DNA of 64,000 bases from Actinoplanes sichuanensis (lineage in GTDB: Bacteria; Actinomycetota; Actinomycetes; Mycobacteriales; Micromonosporaceae): positions 4,774,001 through 4,838,000 of the forward strand of contig NZ_AP028461.1 in the NCBI RefSeq assembly GCF_033097365.1. Direction: 5' to 3'. Under the pieces are notes generated by a model. It searched no databases, was not told where the DNA came from, and worked only from the letters and a program-made list of their open reading frames with translations. The position numbers were made by a program, and so were the translations under genes. Below, piece by piece: positions 8,488 through 16,611 of this stretch. Position 1 is the first letter of the stretch. The number at the start of each line of letters is the position of its first letter.

Positions 8488-10074
8488 GTCCGGGTTCAAG
8501 GCGACCCGCCAAGTGGCGGCGAACGACGTTCCCCGGGTACCGAAGGTCCACTCGCCGGGCCGACCGGTCGGTGCGGCCCGCTGCACCGGCGCGGTCGCCG
8601 ACGACTCGGCGAGACGGTCCAGTCCGGTACTCGGCTTCAGGAACTGCTCGCCGCTGTGCACGTACAACGCCATCGGCTCCGCGTCGAGGAGAGCCTGCAC
8701 GTAGAACTGCTTACGGAACACCACATTGTCGGAGAACCCGATACCCAGGGCGTCGCGCTCACCGACGTAGACGTCCATGCGGAAGACCGGGTCGCGGGAA
8801 GCGGCCAGATCGGCGTCGAGCCAGCCCTCCCAGACCAGCCGATCCGGCCCCGCCCACACATTCGTCTGACCGCCGCATTCCGCCAACGGCCGGCTGAGCT
8901 CGACATCCCGCCCGGGCAACGGGTCGTCGAGGCGACCGCTGCGGAACGGCCCGTAGCAGTTCTCCGCCTCGACGCTCTGATGGAACAGCTCGAAGTCGAC
9001 GTACAGCGGCTTGATCGACACGCCCAGGTAGAACTCGCTCCGGCCGAAGACGTTGCCGCCACGACTCACCTCCGCCTCGTCGAGCCACAGGCAGACCCGA
9101 TGCGTGCCATGGAAGAACCGCATGGCGATCTCGTACGTCTCACGCGAGCTCACCAACGAGTCCCGGCCACCGTGGCACTTGTGCACGAACGTACGCGGAG
9201 AACCCGGCAACTGGGCCGCCACCTGCTTGACCAGTCCGTCGCTGCGGTTGAGCAGCGAGCCCTGATCGATGAGGCTGACCATCCGATTGGCGAACGTCGC
9301 ACTCCGGATGCCGTAGCTCTGGTAGTTGGTGCCGACGACGGTCAGGATCCGCTGCGGATCGAACCACGAGGAGATGCCGAGGAAGGCGGTACCGCACGGG
9401 TCGAACGACGCCAACTCGTCGGCGGCCTCGCGCACGCCGGGGATCAGGTCGCCCAGCCATCGCGGCAGCAGGTTGAAGGCGATGCCCCGGTGCGGGGTGC
9501 CGAGCGTGACGATGCGGTGCACCAGCCGGCCCGCGTCGCGGCCGGACTCCGCCATCGCCTGCAGCGCCGCGTTGACCACCAGGCCGCCCATACTGTGGGC
9601 CACGATGTCGACGCCGTCGAACCTCTCCCCTCGGCCGGCCGCACACTCGGCGATGATCTCGATGAGGCGGACCAGGCCCGCCCCGAAGCGCTCCATCGTC
9701 CGCGGCCGCAGATCGTAGTAGCGGTAGACCCACATCGTGCCCGCGACACCGTCGGCGAGCACGCGCGCGGCGACGGTGGGGTCGAGAACCACGGTCCCGG
9801 TGAGGATCGACTCGTCGAAACCGACCGCGTCCGGTGCGGCGACGATCTCGTCGGCGTAGTAGCCCACGACGTTCGTGGCGTCGCGGTACCGGTAGCGATG
9901 CGCTTTCATGGCGCGGAGCACGAAACCCTCATAGATGTAGTTCTCGCCCCGGCGTCCCGGGTAGACCGTGCCCTCGTGGAAGCCCTGATAACCGCTGGCC
10001 TGCTCGTCACCGACATCCGGTCCCCCGAAACCACGGATCAGAATGAGCGGCCGGGGATTCTTCGAACGTGTCAT
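8482..10074 (-). CDS. lipase/esterase of the alpha/beta-hydrolase fold
   Basis: The 530-residue protein opens with PLILIRGFGG, an oxyanion-loop-like segment near the N-terminus, so no signal peptide is present and it is probably cytoplasmic. The nucleophile elbow is VAHSMGGLV with Ser161, followed by RIVTLGTPHRG, the pattern of PGAP1/LCAT-like lipases and triacylglycerol lipases. The C-terminal 200 residues are not recognised and look beta-rich (for example FYLGVSIKPLYVDFELFHQ). ATG at 10074. The stop lies inside the 3' end of the convergent nitroreductase-like gene. A membrane protein gene ends 10 bp upstream on the same strand, so the two form an operon. Release of fatty acid for the facing dioxygenase is an attractive but unproven role. 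Confidence 0.75.
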   Translation of the reverse strand: MTRSKNPRPLILIRGFGGPDVGDEQASGYQGFHEGTVYPGRRGENYIYEGFVLRAMKAHRYRYRDATNVVGYYADEIVAAPDAVGFDESILTGTVVLDPTVAARVLADGVAGTMWVYRYYDLRPRTMERFGAGLVRLIEIIAECAAGRGERFDGVDIVAHSMGGLVVNAALQAMAESGRDAGRLVHRIVTLGTPHRGIAFNLLPRWLGDLIPGVREAADELASFDPCGTAFLGISSWFDPQRILTVVGTNYQSYGIRSATFANRMVSLIDQGSLLNRSDGLVKQVAAQLPGSPRTFVHKCHGGRDSLVSSRETYEIAMRFFHGTHRVCLWLDEAEVSRGGNVFGRSEFYLGVSIKPLYVDFELFHQSVEAENCYGPFRSGRLDDPLPGRDVELSRPLAECGGQTNVWAGPDRLVWEGWLDADLAASRDPVFRMDVYVGERDALGIGFSDNVVFRKQFYVQALLDAEPMALYVHSGEQFLKPSTGLDRLAESSATAPVQRAAPTGRPGEWTFGTRGTSFAATWRVALNPDL

Positions 10075-10084
10075 CCGTCAGCAC

Positions 10085-11026
10085 CTAGAATTTCAGCCCG
10101 GGAAGGAACAGGGACAATACGCTGGCGATGAGTGGCGCCAGGAGCGCGTAGTTGGTTCGCACCGATTCCCACAGCCCTCGCGGCAACTGGATGAGCCGCT
10201 CCATGCGGTCCCGGTTCGCGTGCCAGAACTCGTCCGGCACGTTCGCCACCGGTATCGGGCACAGGGCGTCGCGCAGATGCCGCTTGTAATCGTTGAACGA
10301 CACGTGAGTCGGCAGGTAGATGAAGGACAGGACCACGGTCAGCAGGAGCCCGTACAGGATCACCAGACCGAGCGGAAAGGCGGTGCTCTTCGGTGAATGC
10401 GCCAGAAAGGCGACCCGGAAAGCGGCGACGTCGAGAATCGACACGACCACGACCGCGCTGATCAGAACGGTGATCTTCTGCAGGGTCCGGGTCATGTAGA
10501 GCACGTCGGCGATCAGCGCTCCGACAGGCAGCGGCTCCCACTGCTGCAGAGCGCAGTGCGAGCCGACCCGGATCACCCAGGACCGGATCCGCCACAGGCT
10601 GACCAGTCCGGGAGCGATCGTCACGAGCATCATGACCTGGAGGATCGCCCGGCGGTACGGGTTGCCGTACAGTCCGCTGTGCACCGTCGGGTAGATGTGC
10701 TCGGCCATCCGGAACATCCCTGCGATGATCAGCATGGCTACCACCGCGGACCATACGCAACCCGTCCCCACCCGGGCCCGGACCTCGGTGCGAACGGCCC
10801 ACAAGGCGCTGAAGAGATTGAGTCGCAATGCGACCTCGAATCCGACCACCGCACTCCAGATGGCGAACTCCGGAGTGTCGGCGAAATTCTTGCTGAGTGA
10901 CGTGGCTCCGGACTGATACCTGGCGATGCCGCATCCGATCGCGAAACCCACCAGGGTCAACGCGGCCGTGTCGAGCCCGGCCCGCTGAATGAGCGGGTAG
11001 GCATCTTTCATCTTCACGTCAGTCAT
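10085..11026 (-). CDS. polytopic membrane protein upstream of the lipase
   Basis: The 313-residue protein has six or seven hydrophobic helices, including LTLVGFAIGCGIA, WSAVVAMLIIAGMF, LQVMMLVTIAPGLVSL, VLISAVVVVSILDVAAF, LVILYGLLLTVVLSFIYL and a C-terminal LLAPLIASVLSLFLPGLKF. Between the last two is a soluble stretch with HVSFNDYKRHLRDAL. No conserved catalytic motif or named family is recognised. It is the first gene of a two-gene minus-strand unit, ten bases from the lipase start, so a role as membrane partner of the lipase is suggested by position only. Confidence 0.6.
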   Translation of the reverse strand: MTDVKMKDAYPLIQRAGLDTAALTLVGFAIGCGIARYQSGATSLSKNFADTPEFAIWSAVVGFEVALRLNLFSALWAVRTEVRARVGTGCVWSAVVAMLIIAGMFRMAEHIYPTVHSGLYGNPYRRAILQVMMLVTIAPGLVSLWRIRSWVIRVGSHCALQQWEPLPVGALIADVLYMTRTLQKITVLISAVVVVSILDVAAFRVAFLAHSPKSTAFPLGLVILYGLLLTVVLSFIYLPTHVSFNDYKRHLRDALCPIPVANVPDEFWHANRDRMERLIQLPRGLWESVRTNYALLAPLIASVLSLFLPGLKF

Positions 11027-11142
11027 CGCCGTTCTCGCTCGGACGCCAGGGGCAGGCTATCCGCCGGGAACGTACCTATTTCAGGACTGAAGTTGTTTTA
11101 CGCCTTTCGGGTCGATCATCCTTCTCGGAATACCGCACATCC

Positions 11143-11646
11143 TCAAGCCGCGTCGAGCCGGTCCAGGTGCTCACCGAAGGAAGCCACGAGACTCGCCAGG
11201 ACCGCCTCGCCCTTCTGCACCGTCGCCGCCGAGGGCCGACCGATCACACCGCTGCTCGTGTAGCCGGCCATGCCTTCGATCAGAAGGTGCGGCCGTACGC
11301 CCGCTTGATGATCTGCAGAATCGAAGCCGTCGCGCAGCGCATGGGGTAGAACGGCCAGCAGGACGGAGGCCTCGAGCTCTTCTCCAGTCCTCCCGGCTGG
11401 GGAACAGGGTCATGGATCTGGCGTCGGTGGCGTTCGCCGTCTGGACCACGTTGCCGAGGAAGTAGTTCCCGCCGTGGCCGTTCACGATCGCCAGTTTCCG
11501 GATTCCTTGAGCGGCCAGGCCGGCGACCACATCCTCGACGATCGCGGTGACGGTCCGGTGGCTCAGACTGAGGGTTCCCGGCCAGGCCGCATGCTCGTGC
11601 GAGTAGGACATGGTGATCGGGTCGTGGCCAGCGTGATCAGGTTCAT
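11143..11646 (-). pseudogene. creatininase-family amidohydrolase pseudogene (two internal deletions)
   Basis: Three reading frames together recover pieces of a creatininase/MftE-type protein. It begins at ATG 11646 with MNLITLAT. After a frame change it continues ITMSYSHEHAAWPGTLS and the metal-site segment KLAIVNGHGGNYF, ending SREDWRRAR. After a second frame change it resumes as ELEASVLLAVLPHALRDGF and MAGYTSSGVIGRPSAAT, ending at TGA 11143-11145. The missing parts are the N-terminal block that normally holds the GS-x-EQHG metal motif (roughly 50 residues) and a short block before ELEASVL that normally carries the HAGE motif. Total length is 504 bp against about 720-750 bp for intact relatives. 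Loss of two metal-binding blocks makes it non-functional. Confidence 0.8.
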
Positions 11647-11680
11647 GACGGCGCTCCCGGCAGGGTGGCCCCGGCCTTTC

Positions 11681-12508
11681 TCACCGCAGGCCCGAGAACA
11701 GGTCGCCCTCCTCCGCCGGGGCGCCGGTGTCGTCGTGCACCCGCACGTAGCACTCGGTGCCCATCACGTCGGCGAACACCTGGCGGCCGAGGCTGAGGAA
11801 GAACGCCCCGTCGCCCTGGCTGGCGTGCGCCGACAGCGCGTTGAACTTCTGCTCCAAGACGTCGGCCACGTCGATCCAGACGGTGATCTCCTCGTCCGGC
11901 CAGCCCATCGGCTGCTGCTCGCCGGAGTCCGGGCCGTCCAGGCCGATGCCCATCTCGCGCATCCGCTCGCCGATCCGCTGCATCGCCGAGCGCGGCAGCG
12001 CGCTCATGTACACCTTCGCCGGGCCGTCGGAGACCAGGTCGACCGCGGCCATCGTGACCCGGTGCACCTGGATGTGGTCGGGATGGCCGTAGCCGCCGTT
12101 CTCGTCGTAGGTGAGCAGCACGTCCGGTCGGTAGGTCCGGATCAGCTCGGCGAGCCGCTCGGCGGCCGTCGGCACCGGGGTGGCCCAGAACGACTCCGGC
12201 GCCTCGTTGGTGGCCCACCCCATCATCCCGGAGTCGTGGTAGTCGAGCATCTCCAGGTGGGTCACCTTCAGCTCGGCGCAGCTCGCCTCCAGCTCCCGGC
12301 GTCGCAGGGCCGCGACCTGCTCCGGGTGGTGGCCCGGCTCGCCGGGTTTGACGCCGCCCGGCCCGTCCCCGCACCGGCCGTCGGTGCAGGTGACCACCAC
12401 GGTGGTGACGCCTTCGGCGGCGTATCGGGCGAGCGTGCCGCCGGTGCTCGTCACCTCGTCGTCGGGGTGGGCGTGCACAGCCATCAGGGTCAGTGGGCGA
12501 TCGCGCAT
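11681..12508 (-). CDS. PIG-L/LmbE-family N-acetylglucosaminyl deacetylase
   Basis: The 275-residue protein has the zinc-binding AHPDDE motif near the N-terminus (MAVHAHPDDEVTSTGGTLA) and the downstream GYGHPDHIQVH histidine motif of PIG-L/LmbE deacetylases. The family includes the mycothiol enzymes MshB and Mca, and YDENGGYGHPDH is shared with both. The central region (HDSGMMGWATNEAPESFW) is closer to general actinobacterial PIG-L proteins than to Mca. It should hydrolyse an N-acyl group from an amino sugar or a thiol conjugate in the cytoplasm. The MarR gene ends 43 bp upstream on the same strand, so the two may be cotranscribed. Confidence 0.85.
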   Translation of the reverse strand: MRDRPLTLMAVHAHPDDEVTSTGGTLARYAAEGVTTVVVTCTDGRCGDGPGGVKPGEPGHHPEQVAALRRRELEASCAELKVTHLEMLDYHDSGMMGWATNEAPESFWATPVPTAAERLAELIRTYRPDVLLTYDENGGYGHPDHIQVHRVTMAAVDLVSDGPAKVYMSALPRSAMQRIGERMREMGIGLDGPDSGEQQPMGWPDEEITVWIDVADVLEQKFNALSAHASQGDGAFFLSLGRQVFADVMGTECYVRVHDDTGAPAEEGDLFSGLR

Positions 12509-12551
12509 TCGCCCACCCTAATGCTCGATCCACCGGCGCGGCTCCGCCCCG

Positions 12552-12980
12552 TCATTCGGGTCCCAGGGCTTTGCGCAGCAGTGCCGTCAGCTGGTCCTGC
12601 TCGCCCGGGGACAGGCGCGCGACGGCCGTACGGGCGAAGGTGAAGTTCGCGGCGAATCGATCGTTGAGTTCGTCGCCGCGTGGGGTGCGCGCGACCAGGC
12701 GGCCCCGACGGTCGCGGGGGTCCGGTTCGCGGGTGACGAGGCCGAGTGCCTCCAGGCGGGTGACGATCTGGGTGATGTTGGAGGCGTCGCAGCCGAGTTC
12801 CTCGGCCAGTGCGCCCATGCCGCGTCGCTCGTCGAGTCGCCCGAGCACGCAGGCCTGGGCGGGGCTGAGGGACAGCTCGGCGGCGGCCACCTCGTAGGCG
12901 CGGTCGTAGACGTCGACCATGTCGAACAGCGCGGCCTCGGCCTCGGACGAGGTGGTCACGGGTTTGTTCGGTACGGCCAC
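12552..12980 (-). CDS. MarR-family transcriptional regulator
   Basis: About 142 residues from GTG 12980 (VAVPNKPVTT). The in-frame Met at 13016 would put the coding start inside an operator palindrome, so I prefer the GTG, which has TGGGG just upstream. The winged helix-turn-helix is clear: LSPAQACVLGRLDERRGMGALAEELGCDASNITQIVTRLEALGLVTR, then the wing DPRDRRGRLVARTPRG. MarR proteins are dimeric repressors that release DNA on binding phenolic or oxidised ligands. The gene is divergent from an NADPH-quinone-oxidoreductase-like gene, with two TTGA-N5-TCAA sites between them, so it very likely controls itself and that neighbour. Confidence 0.9.
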   Translation of the reverse strand: MAVPNKPVTTSSEAEAALFDMVDVYDRAYEVAAAELSLSPAQACVLGRLDERRGMGALAEELGCDASNITQIVTRLEALGLVTREPDPRDRRGRLVARTPRGDELNDRFAANFTFARTAVARLSPGEQDQLTALLRKALGPE

Positions 12981-13003
12981 GCGCCCCAGCCTAGAACAGT
13001 TAC

Positions 13004-13050
13004 TTGATTCGCTCAAACAACTGTGCTTCGATAATGCTTGATCCGATCAA
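13004..13050. promoter_or_regulatory. paired MarR-type operators TTGA-N5-TCAA
   Basis: Two copies of the same dyad lie between the divergent MarR and oxidoreductase genes: TTGA-TTCGC-TCAA at 13004-13016 and TTGA-TCCGA-TCAA at 13038-13050. The second is embedded in the perfect palindrome CTTGATCCGATCAAG (13037-13051). Their centres are 34 bp apart, about three helical turns, so two dimers could bind one face of the DNA. Confidence 0.7.
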
Positions 13051-13067
13051 GTAATCATGGGGGTTCG

Positions 13068-14030
13068 ATGAACAGCACCGACATGAACGCGATCGTCCTC
13101 GACCGGTTCGGCGCGGCCGCAGAGCTCACGCCACGCCGGATCCCACTCCCGGCGGTCGGCGACGACGACGTACTGATCCGGGTCCAGTTCGCGGGTGCCG
13201 CCTCCTGGGACACCGAGGAACGGGAGGGCCACTACGACAACATGTTCGGCATCCCGACGACCTTCCCGTACGTCCTCGGGTGGGACGCCGCCGGCACGGT
13301 GGCCGCAGTCGGCCGCAACGTCACCCGGTTCGACGTCGGCGACCGGGTCTACGCCGCCACCATGCCGGCCGCGCGCGGCGGCTGCTACGCCGAGTTCGTC
13401 GCCGTCGAAGCGGAATTCGTAGCCCACGTACCCGACCGGCTGCCGACCGACCAGGCCGGCGCGATGGCCTGGGACGCCGTGACCGCGCTGAGCGGCCTCG
13501 ACACGCTCGGCCTGCAGCCCGGCGAGACACTCATGATCTTCGGCGCGAGCGGCGGCATCGGACACATGGCCGTCCAACTGGCGCGTCACCACGGCGCCCG
13601 CGTGCTGGCCGTGGTCTCCGGCGACGACGGCGTCGAACTGGCCCGACGGTCGGGCGCCGACCACGTGGTCGACGGACACCGCGAGGACGTGCCGGCCGCG
13701 GCCCGCGAGTTCGCCCCCGACGGACTGGACGCCGCCCTGGTCACCGGCGGCAGCGCAGCCGCCGAGAAGGCCCTGCACACCGTTCGGGAGTCGGGCCGGA
13801 TCGCCTGGCCGAACGGCGTCATGCCGGTGCCGGCGACACCGCCGGGCGTGACGGCGTCGGCCTTCGACGGCGACCGCAGCCGCACCACCACCGACCGGCT
13901 GAACGCCATCATCGAGGCGAGCACCTTCCAGGTCCACCTCGCCGGGACCTTCCCCCTGGAGCAGGCCCGGGAGGCCCATCTCGCCCTGGCCGGGCACTAC
14001 GTCGGCAAACTGGCCCTCAGCGTGAGTTGA
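13068..14030 (+). CDS. NADPH:quinone-oxidoreductase-like MDR enzyme
   Basis: About 320 residues from ATG 13068 (MNSTDMNAIVLDRFG), preceded by a TGGGGG purine run. It belongs to the medium-chain dehydrogenase/reductase superfamily: a GroES-like N-terminal domain (VLGWDAAGTVAAVGRNVTRFDVGDRVY), then a Rossmann domain with the dinucleotide-binding motif IFGASGGIGHMAVQLA. No structural-zinc cysteine cluster is present, which fits the zinc-free quinone oxidoreductase/enone reductase branch. It lies directly across two MarR-type operators from the MarR gene and is probably induced by an electrophile or quinone that MarR senses. Its 3' end overlaps the convergent small membrane protein gene by 14 bp. 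Confidence 0.88.
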   Translation: MNSTDMNAIVLDRFGAAAELTPRRIPLPAVGDDDVLIRVQFAGAASWDTEEREGHYDNMFGIPTTFPYVLGWDAAGTVAAVGRNVTRFDVGDRVYAATMPAARGGCYAEFVAVEAEFVAHVPDRLPTDQAGAMAWDAVTALSGLDTLGLQPGETLMIFGASGGIGHMAVQLARHHGARVLAVVSGDDGVELARRSGADHVVDGHREDVPAAAREFAPDGLDAALVTGGSAAAEKALHTVRESGRIAWPNGVMPVPATPPGVTASAFDGDRSRTTTDRLNAIIEASTFQVHLAGTFPLEQAREAHLALAGHYVGKLALSVS

Positions 14031-14310
14031 CGACTCGGGCGCTGCGCACGAGGTGGACGGCGCCGTGAAGGAGCACGTTGAGGATCGCGGGCGCCACCAT
14101 CACCAGGTGCCGCACGAGGATGTGGGCGTCGTCGAGCATGTAGGGGTCCCACAGGAACGGAATCGACCACGGCATACCCAGCGCGGTCAGGGCCAGCATC
14201 GGCAACAACAGCGGAGCTCCGAACGGCGCCAGCACCACATACGCCAGCAGGAGTACGAGAACGGTGACGGCGTGGAGACGGAGCCGCCGACGCGCCTTGC
14301 CCAGGTTCAT
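14017..14310 (-). CDS. small two- or three-helix membrane protein
   Basis: A 97-residue protein with a basic N-terminus (MNLGKARRRLRLH) and hydrophobic segments at about 14-48 (two helices, TVLVLLLAYVVLAPFG and LLLPMLALTALGM) and 68-87. No family is recognised. The positive-inside N-terminus and clean hydrophobic pattern support it as real. It overlaps the end of the oxidoreductase gene convergently and is divergent from the 14348 gene. Confidence 0.55.
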   Translation of the reverse strand: MNLGKARRRLRLHAVTVLVLLLAYVVLAPFGAPLLLPMLALTALGMPWSIPFLWDPYMLDDAHILVRHLVMVAPAILNVLLHGAVHLVRSARVVNSR

Positions 14311-14347
14311 TGCTGCACCTTAAGGGGGCGCCGCCAGTTGGCGTACT

Positions 14348-15832
14348 GTGCGCGTGGTGAGCGATGCGAGCGAAGATCAGAACAGTGGTGCACGTGTGCT
14401 GGAGTCGCTGCTCGCGGCGGTCGCACGATGGACCGACATCGGCAGCCGGCCCCGCCTGACCCTCGACCGATGGAACAGTCTCACCGCCGCCGAGGCGAAG
14501 GCGTACCAGGACGAAAGCATCGCCGCCGTTCGTGCCGTCGCCGACTGGCGGTCGGTGACCGACCAGATCCGCGAGCTCGGCCGGCTGCGGTACGAGCCGG
14601 CCGTTCCGACCTTGATCGAGCTGTGGCAGCAGTGCCCGATCAACCCGGTCCAGGTGGCCGCGGCCCACGCGCTCTTCGACATCGGCACCGCCGAGGCCCG
14701 CGACACCCTGCGGCAGGGCATCCACGACCACGACCATCTGGGCCGGTTCATGGCCCTGAAGGTCATGTTCACCGATGACGGGACGGCCTGGGACAACGTC
14801 GGCCACCTGTTCTCCGACGAATGCCTGACCACCGCGGCCGGGCAGGCGGCCGCGGGCGAGGCGCTCGGATTCCCGGCCGTGACCCGCGAGCTGGTCGCGC
14901 AGGACCACCGCTGGCTCGAACTGTGTGTCGCTCTCCGCGACCACGAAGACCTGGGCCGGCAGGCCCGCCAAGCACTCAAGGACGCCGATCCCGCCGTCAC
15001 CGGTCCCGCACTGGACGCGGCCCGGGCCAGGCGGGTGGCGCAGACTGCGACACCCGACGGCAAGCGCCTACGGCCGGGTGATCTCGTCGCACGCTATCGG
15101 GACGGGGATCACCGAGGGGTGTGGCGTGACCTCGGAGCCGTCGCCCACCTCGACGACGTGTGGCGCGCCGAGGCCGAACAGGTGGCCGCGCTGACCATGG
15201 ACCGTGTCCGGCAGAACGCCGCCGCCCTCACCGCCGCTCTCATCGCGCGCGGCTGGCCGGTCAGCCAGGAGCAGGCGCTACCCGGCCCCGCCGCCGACAT
15301 CGAGGACCGGCTGCGCCGGCTGGAGCAGATCACCGGATCACCCGTGCCTCCGGCGCCGGCCGCCTTCTGGCGCGTCGTCGGAACGATCGACCTCGTGCCC
15401 CGCACCACCTGGGACGGCCCGTTCCCGTCCGGCATTCCCGCCCAACTCGCGGTCGCCGATCCGCTGGAGATCATCGATCTCGAAACGGCGTGGTTCGACG
15501 TCGAGGAGTGGGAGGAGGAATCGGCGGAACTGCATCCCGAACTCGCCGGCCCGTTGGCGATCACCATCGCCGCCGACTACTGGCACAAGGCCGATATCAG
15601 TGGTGGTTCCCCGTACTCGGTCCGGCTGCCCGACACCGGCGCGGATCCGCTGGTCCGCGACGAGGAACACGGCCTCAGCTTCACCGACTACCTTCGTCAC
15701 GCCTTCGCCGGAAAGGGCTTCCTGCGGCTCGACCGGCAGGACGAATGGGTCGCCCACGGCATGACCCGCGACCAGCTCGCGGAGTTGACCGGCTGGCTGG
15801 ACGGCGTCGACTATCGGCATCTGGACTTCTGA
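14348..15832 (+). CDS. HEAT-repeat-like protein, function unknown
   Basis: A 494-residue soluble protein read from GTG 14348. GTG codons at 14354 and 14357 are also possible and no clear Shine-Dalgarno is visible, so the start is uncertain. Residues about 55-220 are alpha-helical repeats of HEAT/armadillo style (LIELWQQCPINPVQVAAAHALFDIGTAEARDTL, then FMALKVMF and TAAGQAAAGEALG). The C-terminal half has many Trp/Asp/Glu residues, including a very acidic stretch (DVEEWEEESAELHPELAG). No enzyme motif is seen. The TPR gene follows 24 bp later, probably in the same operon. Confidence 0.65.
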   Translation: MRVVSDASEDQNSGARVLESLLAAVARWTDIGSRPRLTLDRWNSLTAAEAKAYQDESIAAVRAVADWRSVTDQIRELGRLRYEPAVPTLIELWQQCPINPVQVAAAHALFDIGTAEARDTLRQGIHDHDHLGRFMALKVMFTDDGTAWDNVGHLFSDECLTTAAGQAAAGEALGFPAVTRELVAQDHRWLELCVALRDHEDLGRQARQALKDADPAVTGPALDAARARRVAQTATPDGKRLRPGDLVARYRDGDHRGVWRDLGAVAHLDDVWRAEAEQVAALTMDRVRQNAAALTAALIARGWPVSQEQALPGPAADIEDRLRRLEQITGSPVPPAPAAFWRVVGTIDLVPRTTWDGPFPSGIPAQLAVADPLEIIDLETAWFDVEEWEEESAELHPELAGPLAITIAADYWHKADISGGSPYSVRLPDTGADPLVRDEEHGLSFTDYLRHAFAGKGFLRLDRQDEWVAHGMTRDQLAELTGWLDGVDYRHLDF

Positions 15833-15856
15833 GGGCCCCGGCGTACGCTCGGGGCC

Positions 15857-16585
15857 ATGGCTCGCTGGAATCCATTCAAGACGAAGCGAGCCACTGGCGA
15901 GCAGCTGTATGCGGCCGGCCGCTTCGAGCAGGCTCGTGCGGCGTTCGCCGCGGCCATCGCCGAGAATCAGCAGCGGCTCCAGTCGCGCCCGGACGACCTG
16001 GAGCTCAACGCGGCGATCGCCCGTGACCTGCACAATCTGGGGCTGTGCCTGGGCGGTCTGCGGCGTTTCGGCGAGGCGGCCAAGGTCCTCGCCGGTGCCG
16101 CCACCATTTTCGAAAGCATCGAACAACACGACGATCCGGTACGGCGAACGCTGTGGCAGTCCTTGCGGGCCGGCACGGTGCAGAGCCTGGCCGGTGCGCT
16201 CGGCGATGCCGGCGACCTGTCTCAGGCGCTGGTCGCCAGTCGCCAAGCCGTCGACCTGCGTCGCGGCCTGCCGACCGTCGAGGACACCGAGATGGCTCGT
16301 ACGCTGCGCATGTTCGCCCACGTGCGGGCCGAGGCGGGCGTGGAGCTGGACGAGGCGATGAGCGCCGCGAACGACGCGCAGACGCGGCTCATGAACGCGA
16401 TCAGCCGGTCCCCCGACATGGCCACGGTCGAGGAGATCTACACGACCGAGCTGGTCATGGCCCGTGTCCTGGCCCGTCAGGGCAAGACCGCGGAGGCGCA
16501 GCGGGTGGAGGCTCTGGCCCGCTCCCGGCACCTTGACGCGCTGCCCGCGATGATGCGCAACCAGCAACGTCCGCCCGGTCAGTAG
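15857..16585 (+). CDS. tetratricopeptide-repeat protein
   Basis: A 242-residue cytoplasmic helical-repeat protein from ATG 15857. TPR units are visible as GEQLYAAGRFEQARAAFAAAI, LHNLGLCLGGLRRFGEAAKVL, SLAGALGDAGDLSQALVASRQAV and MARVLARQGKTAEAQRVEALA. Such repeats mediate protein-protein contacts. No catalytic domain is attached. It lies 24 bp after the HEAT-like gene, and two helical-repeat proteins in tandem may be assembly partners (inference). It converges on the amidohydrolase gene with a 26-bp gap. Confidence 0.75.
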   Translation: MARWNPFKTKRATGEQLYAAGRFEQARAAFAAAIAENQQRLQSRPDDLELNAAIARDLHNLGLCLGGLRRFGEAAKVLAGAATIFESIEQHDDPVRRTLWQSLRAGTVQSLAGALGDAGDLSQALVASRQAVDLRRGLPTVEDTEMARTLRMFAHVRAEAGVELDEAMSAANDAQTRLMNAISRSPDMATVEEIYTTELVMARVLARQGKTAEAQRVEALARSRHLDALPAMMRNQQRPPGQ

Positions 16586-16611
16586 CGCACCGGTGATCGC
16601 CGACGACGTCG

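Noticed and set aside
11474..12643. 389-residue plus-strand open frame over the PIG-L gene
   Set aside because: His/Val/Ala-rich antisense of the deacetylase, which has its AHPDDE and HPDH motifs on the minus strand.
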